Of a stretch of 64,000 bases of DNA, positions 1 to 10,822 are shown one piece after another; within the stretch, counting starts at the first letter, position 1; every line of letters begins with the position of its first letter. A program made the translations under genes and the position numbers. Under the pieces are notes generated by a model. It was given only the letters and a program-made list of their open reading frames with translations, made no database searches and had not been told where the DNA came from. The stretch lies in the NCBI RefSeq assembly GCF_030867145.1, contig NC_134441.1, positions 8,602,992-8,666,991 of the forward strand, in the 5' to 3' direction. Source of the stretch: Opisthocomus hoazin. Taxonomy: Eukaryota; Chordata; Aves; Opisthocomiformes; Opisthocomidae.

Positions 1-639
1 AGAGGTCCTTGCATCTGTGCAGGAAAGAAAATATTACAGACGCTGGTTTGGGGAGGGGGCGCGGGGAGGCAGGGACTGGTGGGACGGGGCCGGCGCGTCT
101 GCGTCTCGCAGGGATGCGGATGGGGGGACCAGGGGTGTCCGGTCCCGAAGCTGCGGCCTGGGGTGCTGCACTGGGGGGGCTGGGGGCTGCAGCTCCGGGG
201 TCTGGCTGGGGCGGCTGCTTCGGGAGGGGCAGAGGGGGTACGTGGCTTCGTGTCCAACTGCACAAGGGTTTCTCCCAGAGCCAGGCGCAGAGTCAGGGTC
301 TGCTGGGTCTCAGCCCCCTTCTCTCCAAGGGGAGGAAAGGCGAGGCGGTTTGTTATCGCCAAAAACCTTGGTTCCCCCCCTGCCTTCCCACGAAGCCCCC
401 CAAGCCCCAAGCTGTTGCATCAGGAGATGCTCCCCAAGAAGACTTACCCAAAGCAGCACTTTATCTTCCGTTCTTCGCAGGCCGGGGAGACGCGCACTCG
501 CGCCGCGGGACCGGCAGAGATAGAGGCAGCCCCGTCCCGATAGCAGCGCGGCGGCGAGGGGCTGATAAAGCGGCAGCCGCAGGAGCCGGTCTGCGGCAGC
601 CGGGCTCCCACTCCGACAGCAGCTGCTGAGATCCCAGCG
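1..639. other. GC-rich flank, no gene seen
   Basis: The stretch is GC-rich. Open frames exist on both strands but their translations are low-complexity Gly/Arg/Pro/Ser text of the kind any GC-rich DNA gives, with no family resemblance. I see no exon or repeat I can name. Confidence 0.6.
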
Positions 640-790
640 CCTCGTTATCGGAAAGTTTTTGTTTAATAATCCAAGGTAATAAAATGCACCTCTGGAGGGC
701 TTCGCCCAGATAAAGGAATGCAAGTTGGCGATAAAGAGTTTTGAATTTAGCTACCACGGAGAACGCGTTAAAGCCCATTGCTCCTCGCAC
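640..790. promoter_or_regulatory. AT-rich island, candidate conserved non-coding element
   Basis: An abrupt AT-rich segment inside GC-rich DNA. It contains two GATA-type cores (AGATAAAG near 709 and CGATAAAG near 730) and runs such as TTTAATAATCC. It has stops in every frame, so it is not an exon. The enhancer reading is inferred from composition and its position upstream of the developmental regulator ZNF703. Confidence 0.35.
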
Positions 791-1250
791 CTCTGCCAGT
801 GACCTTGGCCATGTCCGCGCCGCTGCGGCCGGTGCCTCTCCTGCGCCCCGGGGAGGGCTGGAGGGAGGGATCGGCTTCCCAGTCGGGGGGCCCCGGGGCT
901 TTGCTGGGGAGCTGGGGGGGTCCCAAGGCGCTGGGGTGGGCCAGGCGGCGGCGGCGGCAGCAGGACAGCGCGTGGACATCTTCCAGGGCGATGCCGTTGT
1001 CCGGTGGCAGCAGAGCCAGGGCTCTGGGAAAGGGCTGGGGGAAGCATGGGTGCCCAAAAGCCGGGTGCCCCCAAGCTGGGTGCCCCCAGATCCCCGAGGC
1101 GCTGGAGACCTGCCCGGAGCCGAGCACGCGGGCGGGAGCGGGGCCTCGTCCGGGGGCTTCCATACGGAGCCCGGCAGCTTGCGGCCGGCTCTGCTGGAGA
1201 GGAGAGTAAAGGAGTGCACAGCAGAGAGAACCAGTCTGGTCCTAGGCTGT
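791..1250. other. GC-rich spacer, no gene seen
   Basis: GC-rich DNA with a short imperfect tandem repeat of GGGTGCCCCC type around 1,050-1,095. No coding, RNA or mobile element is recognised. Confidence 0.55.
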
Positions 1251-1365
1251 ATGCGTGTGCAAACTGGTTAACTTCCAAAGCTAATCACTGGAAAGGTCAA
1301 AACTCATATTCATAATCGGACTAAACAAAAAGCTAATTAGAGGCCTTTGTTGTGCCTAAACGAGG
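1251..1365. promoter_or_regulatory. AT-rich island, candidate conserved non-coding element
   Basis: This AT-rich patch holds homeodomain-type cores (GCTAATCAC near 1,279 and AGCTAATTAG near 1,332) next to a TTTGTTGTG stretch. It has stops in all frames. A regulatory role is inferred from base composition and motif content only. Confidence 0.35.
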
Positions 1366-2029
1366 CCGGAGACTTCTCCCTGCTCCCAGGGGTGAGGGGT
1401 GCTCAGGAGGGCTCCTGGCAGGATGATTTCTGCTGCCAGGTATTTGCTGGTACCTCCCCCTTGCCGAGGGAATGGAAATAATGACACAGAAATGGCACCG
1501 GAGCCGAAGCCGGCGTTAGCGTAACACTAAACTGCCGTTACGGACTGCAGCGTCAACTCGAGAGAGGCCGGAGCTGGAGCGCGGTGCTCGGAGCCAGCCC
1601 GCTCCCGGGGTGCAGCGGACGCCCACCACGGACGCCCACCACGTCCACGCCGGGCGCCGGACGGCTGCTGCCTGCGCACGCGGGGAGCGGCGAGGCTCCA
1701 TCCTCGCTTCCCCGGGTCTTGTGCTGCTCGGCGCCCGGGTCGGCAGAGCTCTGCCAGCGGCGAAGCTCAGCTCCGCCAGCCTGCACCAGCTGCAGGTTTG
1801 GCCCCTTGGCTCTGCCGGCGCCCGGCGCGGTGCGGAGCAGCACCCGCAGCACCCACGGGCACGGCGATGGCTGCGGCGCTTCCCCCGCGGGACCCCCGGC
1901 CGGAGCCGCGGGCCCTCGGCGCGTTGTCGCGCGTCCCCAGGAGCAGCCCCCGGGCTCACCCCGGCTGTCAGCGGCACCGTCACTCCAGCTGGTCCGGAGC
2001 GCTGGAGTCCTGTTGCCAAGATATGGATT
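1366..2029. other. GC-rich spacer, no gene seen
   Basis: A GC-rich and CpG-rich segment with overlapping open frames on both strands but no recognisable protein family. It could be a small CpG island; I see no first exon. Confidence 0.5.
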
Positions 2030-2680
2030 TGGTTTTAATAACAGTTAGTGCAAACATTGTAAATTTACTGCTGCTAGAGAGAGTTTTTGAAAACGTCCAA
2101 CTCTGGCTATAATTCTTCAATCGCACCAGCTGTTTGTGCTCTGCTCATACCTGACATGCTGCTTTGAAATAGCAATCACTGTATTTATAAGAAGGGAAGG
2201 ACTCATAAATATGTCAGGAGTGGAATATACAACGCCATATTTCACCATTTTCTATTTTAAAATTGTGAGTTATGGCTACAGAAATGTGGTCCCATTAAAG
2301 GTGATATGATGTATTTTGTGTCTTGTTCAGGAGCCCATCCATCACTGAGACAATAAAGAAAACCGCACTTACTTTTTTTCCCTGTCGTCTGTAATTTATG
2401 ATGCCCAAAAAGCTGTAACCTTTTGGCAGGCTTTGCAGAAACTGCTGCACTGTTAGCAACTAAATAACCTTTTATAAGGTTTTAAATGTGTTGCTACAGT
2501 CTCAATGCACTTGCTGTATCGATCCAGAAGATCCTGCAAAAAAGGGGAAAGGAACATGATCTATACCAGGATCGATAACAGTATATAGATCGTTGAAAGA
2601 TGCTTCTAATGATTTTTGCCAGCCGTCATCTTTCAATGTGCTGCTCCCCATCTTTTAGGCTTCAGTCTTTGCTCAAATTA
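2030..2680. promoter_or_regulatory. long AT-rich candidate conserved non-coding block
   Basis: About 650 bp of AT-rich, motif-dense DNA in a GC-rich setting, with stops throughout in all frames. It contains CACCAGCTGTTT (E-box CAGCTG near 2,126), repeated ATAAATATG-type runs and CCATTAAAGG. A 10-bp inverted repeat (2,593-2,602 TTGAAAGATG and 2,627-2,636 CATCTTTCAA) closes a 24-nt loop. Long AT-rich islands like this flanking a developmental zinc-finger gene are typically conserved enhancers; alignment would be needed to confirm it. Confidence 0.45.
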
Positions 2681-3085
2681 ATTAACCTTGCTCAGCCTCT
2701 CAGCGTGCCCGTGCTGCAGACAGAGACTGGGAGCCCCGCGGCGTGCTTTCAGCCTGCAGGTGAATCGGGGAGGGTGGGAATAGCACCGGGCTGGGGGGCC
2801 CTGGCAGGGAGCAGCACCCCGAAACCAGGACGCAAGCCCCCGGTCCAGCCTGGCGCAGGCAGCTGGGAAGGGTGGGAAGAAACGGGGCGTGCAGAAGCCC
2901 GGCTCCCACTGCCCATCCCTGCCTTAGGGAACAGTATTGCTGGGTTTTTCCCATGGCAAGGCACTGGCCCTTCAGCGGGAGCACGGGGCATCCTCTTCGG
3001 GGGGTCAGGACCTGTGAAATGCACCCAAAACCTGGTGGCACCCCGGGACGATGCTCCGGCTGGTGGGTGCGACGGTCCATGCCGC
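2681..3085. other. GC-rich spacer, no gene seen
   Basis: GC-rich DNA with no recognised gene, RNA or repeat. Confidence 0.55.
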
Positions 3086-3590
3086 CGGATTTAATCATTA
3101 ACCCTTGGCCCGGGTTTTAAAAGCGCTGAGTGGAAAGCAATTATAAGGCAGAAGTCTCTGTGTCCACAGGGCTATTTAATCAAAAATAAAAGCGAAGGAA
3201 GCCGAAGCGGGGAGGTGCGTGGCTGGGCACTGGCAGCGCGCTGCTCCTGACAGCACAGCTCCGCTTACCCTCCCGGCCCGGCCTCCTTGCTTTGTCATTT
3301 ATGTTTTCCCCCCAGAGCAGCCACCAAATCATTATTAACATTAAAAATAAAATGAGAGGGCAAGTTATTAAATGTAAAATATGTGGAGTCCTCCTTGAAC
3401 TCACTGCGTAGTTCATAAATATGATGGCTTAATTTCATCTGTAATCCAAACGGCTGATGAAGCATTACACAGCTCTCTGTTAATTGAAGTTGTTAACAAA
3501 GCTGAAGAGAGAGATTATTATGTATAGACTTTTATCCTTCAGGGGTATCATCATAACAGATCATAAATGGAAATGAATTCATCTCTCCCG
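3086..3590. promoter_or_regulatory. AT-rich candidate conserved non-coding block
   Basis: Two AT-rich runs (about 3,088-3,190 and 3,290-3,590) carry homeodomain-type cores such as TTTAATCATTAA, AAATCATTATTAAC and CTGTTAATTG. Stops occur in all frames. The regulatory role is inferred. Confidence 0.4.
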
Positions 3591-4060
3591 CATGCCATCA
3601 CGGGATCCCTGCGCGCAGTTTTATGCCAAGCGGGTGCCCAGCGTGGCTGAGGGACGGGGCACAGGACGGGTGCCATCTGGGAGGGTCCCCCGTGCCCTCC
3701 CGCAGCCCCAGCGCCGAGCCCCGTGCCCCGGCCAGCCCGGGCTCGCCCCAAGGCTCTCCTCCCGGCACCTTCGGGATGAGCTGCCCAGAGTCCGGCTGTC
3801 GGCGTGCGAAGCCCCTTGGCAGCCTTTGGCTGTGACGCGCGGTCGCTGCCATCGCCCGGGGCACGCGGTGTGCCGGGGCAGACGGGACGCCCGTTCCCGC
3901 AGCCGACACACCCCGGCCAAAGCGCCCATGGGCGGGGGGATCCTCAGAGCTCGTTCATTCACTGGGGGGCACGAGGCGAGTTTCTGTGCGGGCACCCCGG
4001 GCTCGATGATTTCTTGGCTCCCTAGACAAGGGATCGTTCCTGTCTCGGGCTGGAGCCTCT
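3591..4060. other. GC-rich spacer, no gene seen
   Basis: Nothing recognisable beyond GC-rich unique DNA. Confidence 0.55.
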
Positions 4061-4650
4061 AGGTTTTCAGCACCTTGTTTAAAATAATAATTGGTTGGCT
4101 TCTAGCTAGTGATGGGCTGTTTGCTTTACGGAGAAGTGGCCGCGTGGTGCTAAACGTTGTCTGGGAGGAGAATCCCCCTTCCCGCGGCTTGCCGTGCTCG
4201 CTCCTTCCCCCCGCTTCTGCCGGGCCCCGGGAGTGCGCCCCAGCCCCCCGAACTCGCCGTCCCCGCGGCGAGGAAGCCAGCCCGGCCGAGGGCTGCAGCG
4301 CTGCAGCCGGTGTTTCTGGGCTGTGCTGCTTCCAGGTGGAGTTACGCAAACACACAATGCCGCTGCCTTCTCCTGGACCCCATTGGCTTTTTCCATCCAG
4401 CACATTCTCCAGGAAATTCTCGTCTATACCTTTGAGGAGTTGCTGTGATTATCTGGAACGCGTTACTTGCACACAGCAAATGCAAATTAATGTAGTCTTC
4501 ACATTTCGCCATGGCAATAAAGGGGAATGTTGACATCAGCCTGAAAGTAGAATTAACTTTTGCATTATGTGGTGTGAGAGCGAGGTGTTGAAACCCGCAC
4601 CCGAGACTTTCCAAGTTACAGTAAAGACCGTTCTGGCAGCGCTGCAACAA
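4061..4650. promoter_or_regulatory. candidate regulatory block with POU octamer
   Basis: AT-rich ends (4,061-4,110 and 4,440-4,620) flank a GC-rich middle. A perfect POU octamer ATGCAAAT lies at 4,480-4,487 and overlaps a homeodomain ATTAAT core, forming a POU-homeodomain composite. It is followed by CATTTCGCCATGG and CAATAAAGGG. Function is inferred from the motifs. Confidence 0.4.
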
Positions 4651-5363
4651 CACGGCGCGGTTCCCAGCAGGCAGAGGTGAGCTGAGTGGTCTCTCTGTTC
4701 CCGGCTGGATTATTGCTTCTGCTGGGCTTTCAAAACCCTGCCATTTTGTCTCGTTACCTCTAATGTGCTCCTTGCGTTATTGCAAGCTCATCTCCTTAAG
4801 AAGAGAGAGTTACGGCGCTGTCAGGCTCTGCTACTCGCCGATAAAGAGCCCGCTCCGCTCCCAGCAGCGCCAGCCTCCCTCCCCCCGTACTCCCTCCAGC
4901 ACCGCTCCTGCCATCACAGCCATGGAGCCCTTTGAACCGGAGCAGACCGGGGCTGGAGGGACCAATCCTGCCGGGGCCCTGCCAGCTCCTGCGCAGCCAG
5001 AACGCCGGCAGCTCGCTGTTAACACCTTGTTCGCGGCGGCGGCGCGTCCGTTACCGGAGCCCCTTAAATCAGAGGCCGAGGCTGGATGGGAAGGGACAAG
5101 GCTAAGAGCTGTATCGATCCCTTCTGCAGCGCACGGGCATCCGCCGCGCTCCCACCTCCCGCAGCGAGCACAAAACCTGGCGTGGAGCTTCTGCCCCGGC
5201 GAGGGCATCCCGGGGGCTTCGAGCCCCCCGCCCGCTCGGGGGGTCGGTCCCACCGTGGATGCTTCGGGCCCCGACCAGCGCGGGACGAGGAGCCCGGGCA
5301 CGGCCGGCGGGTGATGCCCTGGTGGAAGCGGATCGGCTTGGGCTCGCTGCCACCGGCCGTGCC
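4651..5363. other. GC-rich spacer, no gene seen
   Basis: GC-rich unique DNA with no recognised gene or element. Confidence 0.55.
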
Positions 5364-5436
5364 GGGGCGAGGGGCAGCGGCGGGGCGAGGGGCAGCGGCG
5401 GGGCGAGGGGCAGCGGTGGGGCGAGGGGCAGCGGGA
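5364..5436. repeat. 18-bp minisatellite, about 4 units
   Basis: Four nearly identical tandem copies of an 18-bp GGGGCGAGGGGCAGCGGC-type unit. The last copy differs by a C-to-T change. The G-runs could fold as a G-quadruplex. Confidence 0.85.
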
Positions 5437-6330
5437 GCTGCGTGGGGCTGGCGTGGGGGAGAGCAGGGGCTGCCGTGAGCAGCGCTGAGCGGGAGCGGAG
5501 AGCGAGGGCTGGGCCGGCGCGGCGATGGGCTCACCGGGTCAAGTGGGCTTCGCTTGCCCAGCAATTACACCCGGTCCTCCCCTCCTGAGGGCTCCGAGCA
5601 GCAGGGGAAATCAGGCTGCGGGATTTGAATTAACCCCTTGTCTGCCTCCGGCCTCGGCACCGCAGCGTGGGAGGCTGTTTGCCCGGCAGCGTCCCAGCGC
5701 CCAGCACCACCCTGCCCGTCCCGGCGGTGGACGCTCCGGCAGGTCCCTCGCGCGCGACCACTCCACCGTCTGCAGACCGACGTTGCCACGCAGCAAGGCC
5801 CGGTTCCATCCCCACTGCGGTCGGGGGCTTTGCTGGCGGTGGCTGCCTGCACGGAGCGGGGGGACGGGGGCAAGGGGAGCGGGGAGAGTTTGGAAGAGGA
5901 GCCCTGGACGTGCCTGCGTGCACGGGGCCGGACGCTGGCTGCAGGCTCGGCTTGGAAACCGCTTCCTTAATAAAGAGAGAGTTCAGTTTCACAGCCGTGA
6001 AGGGCGGCCGTGCCGTTACCCAGCGTGGGGCATATGAAACAGGTCGCTCTGCCGAGACCCCCCGGAAGGCGCAGAGCACAGTAACAGGCGGCCGGGGCGG
6101 CTCAGCCGCCGGACTCGGACCCCCGGCACTGGGGGTTCGCAGCCGGTGCCAAGTGCCCGGGCACGCAGCGAGCACCGAGCACCACGTCCACGCAGAGCAG
6201 AGGCGAGGGGGCACCCGGAGCACCCCGTCACCTCTGCCCGGGGTGGGGGACATGTGGGGCAGCTCTGGGGGCTCGTCGCGGCCCTTCGAGGGGGCAGCGG
6301 CCCCCTGCCTGGCCGGGCTCCAGGGCAATT
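5437..6330. other. GC-rich spacer, no gene seen
   Basis: GC-rich DNA. The open frames on both strands have no recognisable domains. A small AT-rich patch near 5,965-6,000 is the only compositional change. Confidence 0.55.
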
Positions 6331-6334
6331 TGGG

Positions 6335-6605
6335 CTGAGCGGGCTGTAAATGAGGAAGAAGGGAAAACAAATGATGCCAGCAGCAAGTGAAGGAAGTGTA
6401 GGAGCATTATGTAAAATATTAAACTTAATGCTATTCCATTTTCCATCTCAGTTATTAAATTAACTGGGAACTATGCTTGCACTTAAAAGATTCCTGTCAT
6501 ATTTTATGCACACGATGATCTCAGAGTAATTCGTGTTAGAAATATGTCATGTTAAATTACAGATACCAATAAACCTTACTTAAACTCGGCATTGATCATG
6601 TGCGG
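6335..6605. promoter_or_regulatory. AT-rich candidate conserved non-coding element
   Basis: A 270-bp sharply bounded AT-rich island with stops in all frames. It contains ATATTAAACTTAATG, TTATTAAATTAACT (homeodomain), TTTTATGCAC and GTCATGTTAAATTAC. It resembles the deeply conserved islands that surround vertebrate developmental regulators. Confidence 0.45.
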
Positions 6606-7186
6606 GAGATAAACTCTGCCGGGCCAGAGACCCCCCGGGTCACGCAGAACGCACCTGGCTGGGAGCAGCGGGTGACAGCGGGGACCCTGCTCCCCCCTTC
6701 CCCCCCCCGCAGCAGCAGCTCCCACCGCGGGGCCGGGCACGGCGGGGATGCGGGCGCGGGCGCTTATCTGCCGGGGCAAGCGGGTGTTGCTTGACGTGCG
6801 TGGGAGAGCCGAGGGCGCCGGGCGGGGGTGAGGGGTGATGGCTATCCGCGGGGACGCGATACCACTTATCGGTCAAGATTTGGTGTCGCCGTATCAAACG
6901 TGGCGTGGCAAGAGTCTGTCTCGTATTTGGTGTCACCTCTGCTCGCGCCGGCCCTGTCTCTCGCTTCCCCCTCCCGGCGCGGACGGCGTGGGTGGACGCA
7001 GCGACGGACGCGGTGCCCTCGCTTTCCCGGGTGCTGTGCGGGGCCACGTAAAACCGGCACCCCCCTCCAGCGCTGAACGGGCGGCTTTTAGGGGCGCCGA
7101 GGCTGCACCCGCACGCAGACTCACCCCGACCCTGATCGCTGCGGCAGCCCCGAGGAGCTGGGCACCCCGAGCCCCGACGCACCCCC
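6606..7186. other. GC-rich spacer, no gene seen
   Basis: GC-rich unique DNA. A less GC-rich patch at 6,850-6,940 holds GATACCACTTATCGG, but I cannot assign a function. Confidence 0.5.
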
Positions 7187-7232
7187 GCTGCAAATGGGGA
7201 AACTGAGGCAGGGAGGTCAGCCCTTGGGGTGC
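7187..7232 (-). mobile_element. MIR SINE relic (short)
   Basis: The + strand reads AAATGGGGAAACTGAGGCA followed by a GGGAGGTCAG-type run. This is the reverse complement of the best-conserved internal part of the MIR tRNA-SINE. Only this core is recognisable, so it is an old fragment. The match is to my memory of the consensus. Confidence 0.55.
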
Positions 7233-8450
7233 TGCCCCGCGAGGAGTGCCCCCCAAACCCCGGCCCATCGCTGCGGGGCGAGCGGCCACCCAAGAGCCAG
7301 GGGAAAGCGGGCAGCAGCAGGCAGGCTGCCCGGACTGCAGCGCGGTGCCCGGCCGGCCACGCTCGCCGCAGGGCTCCCTGAACCCTCGGAGCCGGCGTCC
7401 GTCCCCGGCACAGGCAGGGCAGCCCTGGCTGACGGCTCCGCGCCGTGAGAGCGAGCCAAAGCTGCATTACGAGGCGCCAGGCTCTGCAGGAGAGGGAAAA
7501 TGCTAATAATAGGCCCAGGCAGAAAGCAGTGCACGCTGCCTCCCAGCCCAGCGTCCCACTGCCGGCTGCAGGATGCGACCTCCGGTCCCCAGCGCCCGAG
7601 GGATGCTCTCCTGGTCCAGCAGCCTGCGCGTGGAGCGGAGCCCTCCGCCGAGGTGCGGGGCTGAGAGCCCTGCCTGCTCGGGGCCCGCCGGCTCTGTTTT
7701 GCAGATGCGAGCGGTTCCGGTGTGCTCGGGGCGGTCACACGCGTTCGGTCCGGGGGGTCGTGGTCGTGCCCCTGTGCCCCGTCGGGGCAAAGCTGGCACC
7801 TGGGGACCGCAGAGCCCTCAGCAGGACAAGGGGACAGAGCCCCGTCCCAAAACCCAACCTGTAGCCTCCCTGGGGCTCGCCCTGCTCCCTGTCTCTGCTC
7901 CTCATGTGGTCCAAAATTCATCTTTTGCTTTATTAAAACAGCCTCTGCCTCCCTGTGCAGGAATCACAAGCTCCGGCTGCCCCGGGGCTGCTCCCGCCGC
8001 AGCGCAGAGGCTTTTCGAGAAGGTTTGGCTTCTGCCTTCGCTTGAACAGAGCCGCTTGTTCTCGGGAGCTGGTGGCCCCGGCTGCCTTCCGCCCGCCGCC
8101 GGGCTCCAGCACCCTCCTCCCCGCCAGCCCAGCCCTCGCGCCGAAGCCCCGGCGCCGGAGACGCAGAAGCCCCAGTTGCTCCCCAGTCGTCCCCACCTTG
8201 AGTTACCCAACGGGAAAACCTGGGCGTCCCTGGGGAGCGCTACTGCTAACCCAGACCCAAGGAGCACCCGAAAGCTCGACCCTGCTGGTGCCTCCGCCGT
8301 GTGAGTCACCCCCAGGGATGGCCACAGCCCAGCGCGGGGCAGGGTCTGAGCCGCTCGCCAAGGCCACCCGGCCGTGCACCCTCCGCTGCGAGCGGGGGCT
8401 GTGTGCGACCGTCCCTATCGACAAGAGCTTCCCAGAGACCCCGAGAGCCA
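7233..8450. other. GC-rich spacer, no gene seen
   Basis: About 1.2 kb of GC-rich DNA with overlapping chance open frames on both strands and no domain I recognise. A short less GC-rich patch lies at 7,900-7,960. Confidence 0.55.
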
Positions 8451-8500
8451 TCTTTGGAGCTGCTCCCATGTTGTCTTGGAGCTGCTCCCATGTTATCTCG
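8451..8500. repeat. short tandem duplication
   Basis: A segment reading TTGGAGCTGCTCCCATGTT occurs twice in direct tandem with one-base differences at its end. It is surrounded by looser GGTGCTGG-type reiteration to about 8,570. It is a local replication-slippage product. Confidence 0.75.
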
Positions 8501-8855
8501 GCAGCCAGGCGGGTGCTGGCGATGCTGGTCGGGTGCTGGGTGCCGAGCACCCTCCGGCCGGGTGCTGAGCTCCCGGCACCACGCAGCTGAGCATCCCCGG
8601 TGCCAACAGCAACCGACGCCTGCCGCGGCCGCACGACACCACCAAACCGCCCACGTCGGCGGCCGTGGTCCCGCAAATCCAGCCCCGCAGCGGGCACCCC
8701 ACGGCTGCCGGGGCCACGGGCACCCCTCGGCGCGGCCGCCCGCTGCCGGGGAGTCGTTGGGTGCAGCAGCAGCAGATGCTGCAGGGCTGCTTTCATCCTG
8801 CTCCAGGTGGCTGCAATCCAGTGCAGGATTTACAGTGCCCTGACCCTGAGCTGTC
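8501..8855. other. GC-rich spacer, no gene seen
   Basis: GC-rich unique DNA, no gene recognised. Confidence 0.5.
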
Positions 8856-9065
8856 AAGAAGGAGCAGGCAGATTAATGGGGTGGGCGGGTTCCTGCAATA
8901 ATCGTTTGTTTGATGTGACAAGCCTGATAGGCGTTGATTTACTTACAGACTGATAGGCTTTTAATTGAGCACCTCTGTCCCAGTCACATCAAAGGCAGAG
9001 GTTGACAAGGGGCCCCTTTTACCAAAAGCTCCCAGTGACTGACAGAGCCTGGATGCTAATTCTCC
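8856..9065. promoter_or_regulatory. candidate enhancer with homeodomain and Meis-type sites
   Basis: An AT-richer island with AGATTAATGG (8,870), GTTGATTTAC, CTTTTAATTGAG, a repeated CTGATAGGC core (8,927 and 8,951), CACATCAAAGG (TCF/LEF-like) and ACTGACAGAG (Meis/Prep TGACAG). The motif vocabulary resembles the element family downstream of ZNF703, but the 83-bp element itself is not present here. Confidence 0.45.
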
Positions 9066-10030
9066 CGGGGAGGGGGTTCCCTCGTTTTCTCTTCTTGTTT
9101 TTTTCTCTTTTTTTTCTCAGAGTCGGCCAGGCCGGGCGCAGAGAAAGCCCCTGCTCTTGCAGGAGGGGGTCCCTCTCTGCCCCCTCCCCATCCTGCTTAC
9201 CCAGAGCCCCCCGGCAAAGCCAACCCAGCCAGGCTTCTGTCCACCTCCATGAGACCTTCTGGGGTCCCCCGGCACCTCCACGATGCCCGGGCTGCTGCAG
9301 GCAGGAGGGTGCCCGCTTCCCCCTGGCACTGTCCCCACCACAGCGATGGCCGCAGCCCGTCTCGTCCCCTTCCTCTGCGAGGGGCCGGCGGGCGCTCCCC
9401 TCCTGCCTGGCTTCTGCCCCCAAAACTTTGGGCTTTGGGCTTGCCCTGGCTAATTAATACCCACCAAAGAGCAGGTTGCTGCAGGCTCTGGGTTGCTGCA
9501 GGCTCCTCGCCGGCGCGGTGCCACGCTCGGTGCCAGCACAGCCAGGTCAGGAGGTCCAGGTACGCCCACGGGCACCAGCACCGCACCCTACCCCCGTCCC
9601 CAGAGCCAGCGGGACAGCCTGGGGCCCTTGCCCCCATCACGGGACGCTTCGGACAGGACCACCACGACACCAAGAGCATCCCCGGACGGTCCCAGCGGTG
9701 AGTCGGTATCTGCTGGGTGCGCGGCACGCGCCCGTCACCAGACCCACCTCTGGGTTCGGAAAATGGACAAACGGTGGTTTAAGGGAGCTGAAAAGCGGGC
9801 AGCAGAGCCAGTCCACGGGTGGTTTATCAGTCACTGTCCGTGTGGCAGGGCGGCTGACCTGCCTCACCCACAGGAGAGCTCGCGGGGTCGAGCAACCCAC
9901 CGGGAAAGGGACCGCGTGGCTCGGCCGTGGAGGGGCGGCGAGGGAGAAGGGCCAGGAGCGCGTGGGCACACGTGTGTGACCGTGCACCCAGCGACCCACC
10001 AAATGGATCTGGAAAAGCAAAAGGGAAAAA
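9066..10030. other. GC-rich spacer, no gene seen
   Basis: GC-rich unique DNA with a short T-rich patch at 9,085-9,120. A small direct duplication of a GGTTGCTGCAGGCTC-type unit lies at 9,474-9,507. No gene recognised. Confidence 0.55.
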
Positions 10031-10660
10031 AAAACCCCGAGTGGCTCAGACATTTTGTGAAAGACTTATGGAGATTATAGTCTTAATGGGAAATTTAAGG
10101 AAGCGGGTATAAATCACAGCTCTTTGCTCTCACCTGTGGTGTAGCACTCGCCTGAGCCTTTGGGCTGGATTAGCTCTTTATATTTATGTTTTAAAGTCTG
10201 ATGTGTTTTTCAGTATCTAAATATAAATTATTTTTACTGTATCAATGATTAAATATTTTTCTTTGAGATCATAGAGTCCAAAAAAATAAATGCTTCTGAA
10301 AAGGCATTCGAAAAATTTAAAAGAAGAAAAAAATCCCTCTGAGAACCCCTTTTGTCATTTGCAACCAATAAAAATGCCTATTGTTATGAAGGGCTCATAA
10401 ATAATCTGATTTTGGCATGCTTTCATACCATACAGAAAATGAATAAATTAAACTTGATTTACAGCCTTTTTCATTTTTGTTAGAGCCGCTCCAAACACTT
10501 CATGTAACGTAGGTGCCAGATGAGCTACACCAAATGGTTTGAGGCTCCAGTCCTGATATTATAGAAATTAAGTTGTTTTAATTTGCATAGTTTAATTAAC
10601 TAATACTGGCAAAGAAAAAAAGTAAAACAGAAGTAAAAGTGTTGCAGTTTTTTTGTTCCT
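10031..10660. promoter_or_regulatory. largest AT-rich candidate conserved block 5' of ZNF703
   Basis: About 600 bp, strongly AT-rich, with sharp edges against GC-rich flanks and stops in all frames. It contains an exact octamer ATTTGCAT at 10,581-10,588 followed by TTTAATTAAC, ATCAATGATTAAAT near 10,243, CCAATAAAAATG and several AATAAA-like runs. The AATAAA runs look compositional rather than polyadenylation signals because no exon lies upstream. I read it as a distal ZNF703 enhancer candidate. Confidence 0.45.
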
Positions 10661-10822
10661 GGGTGTCTGAGGACTAAACGAACCCTCCGGGGCAGAGATC
10701 CCAAAAGCGCTTGAGCCCGCGCCAGCACCCCAGCAGCGTTTTCTGGGGGAGGAGGAAGCACCCGGCCGCCCCAGGGCCCCTTCCCACTGCTCCCGTGGTA
10801 AGGGACGTCAGGAGGGTCACCA

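Noticed and set aside
9-2120. Several 100-250 codon frames on both strands in the first 2 kb
   Set aside because: Overlapping frames in three or more phases, GC-rich composition and Arg/Pro/Gly-rich translations show compositional shadows.
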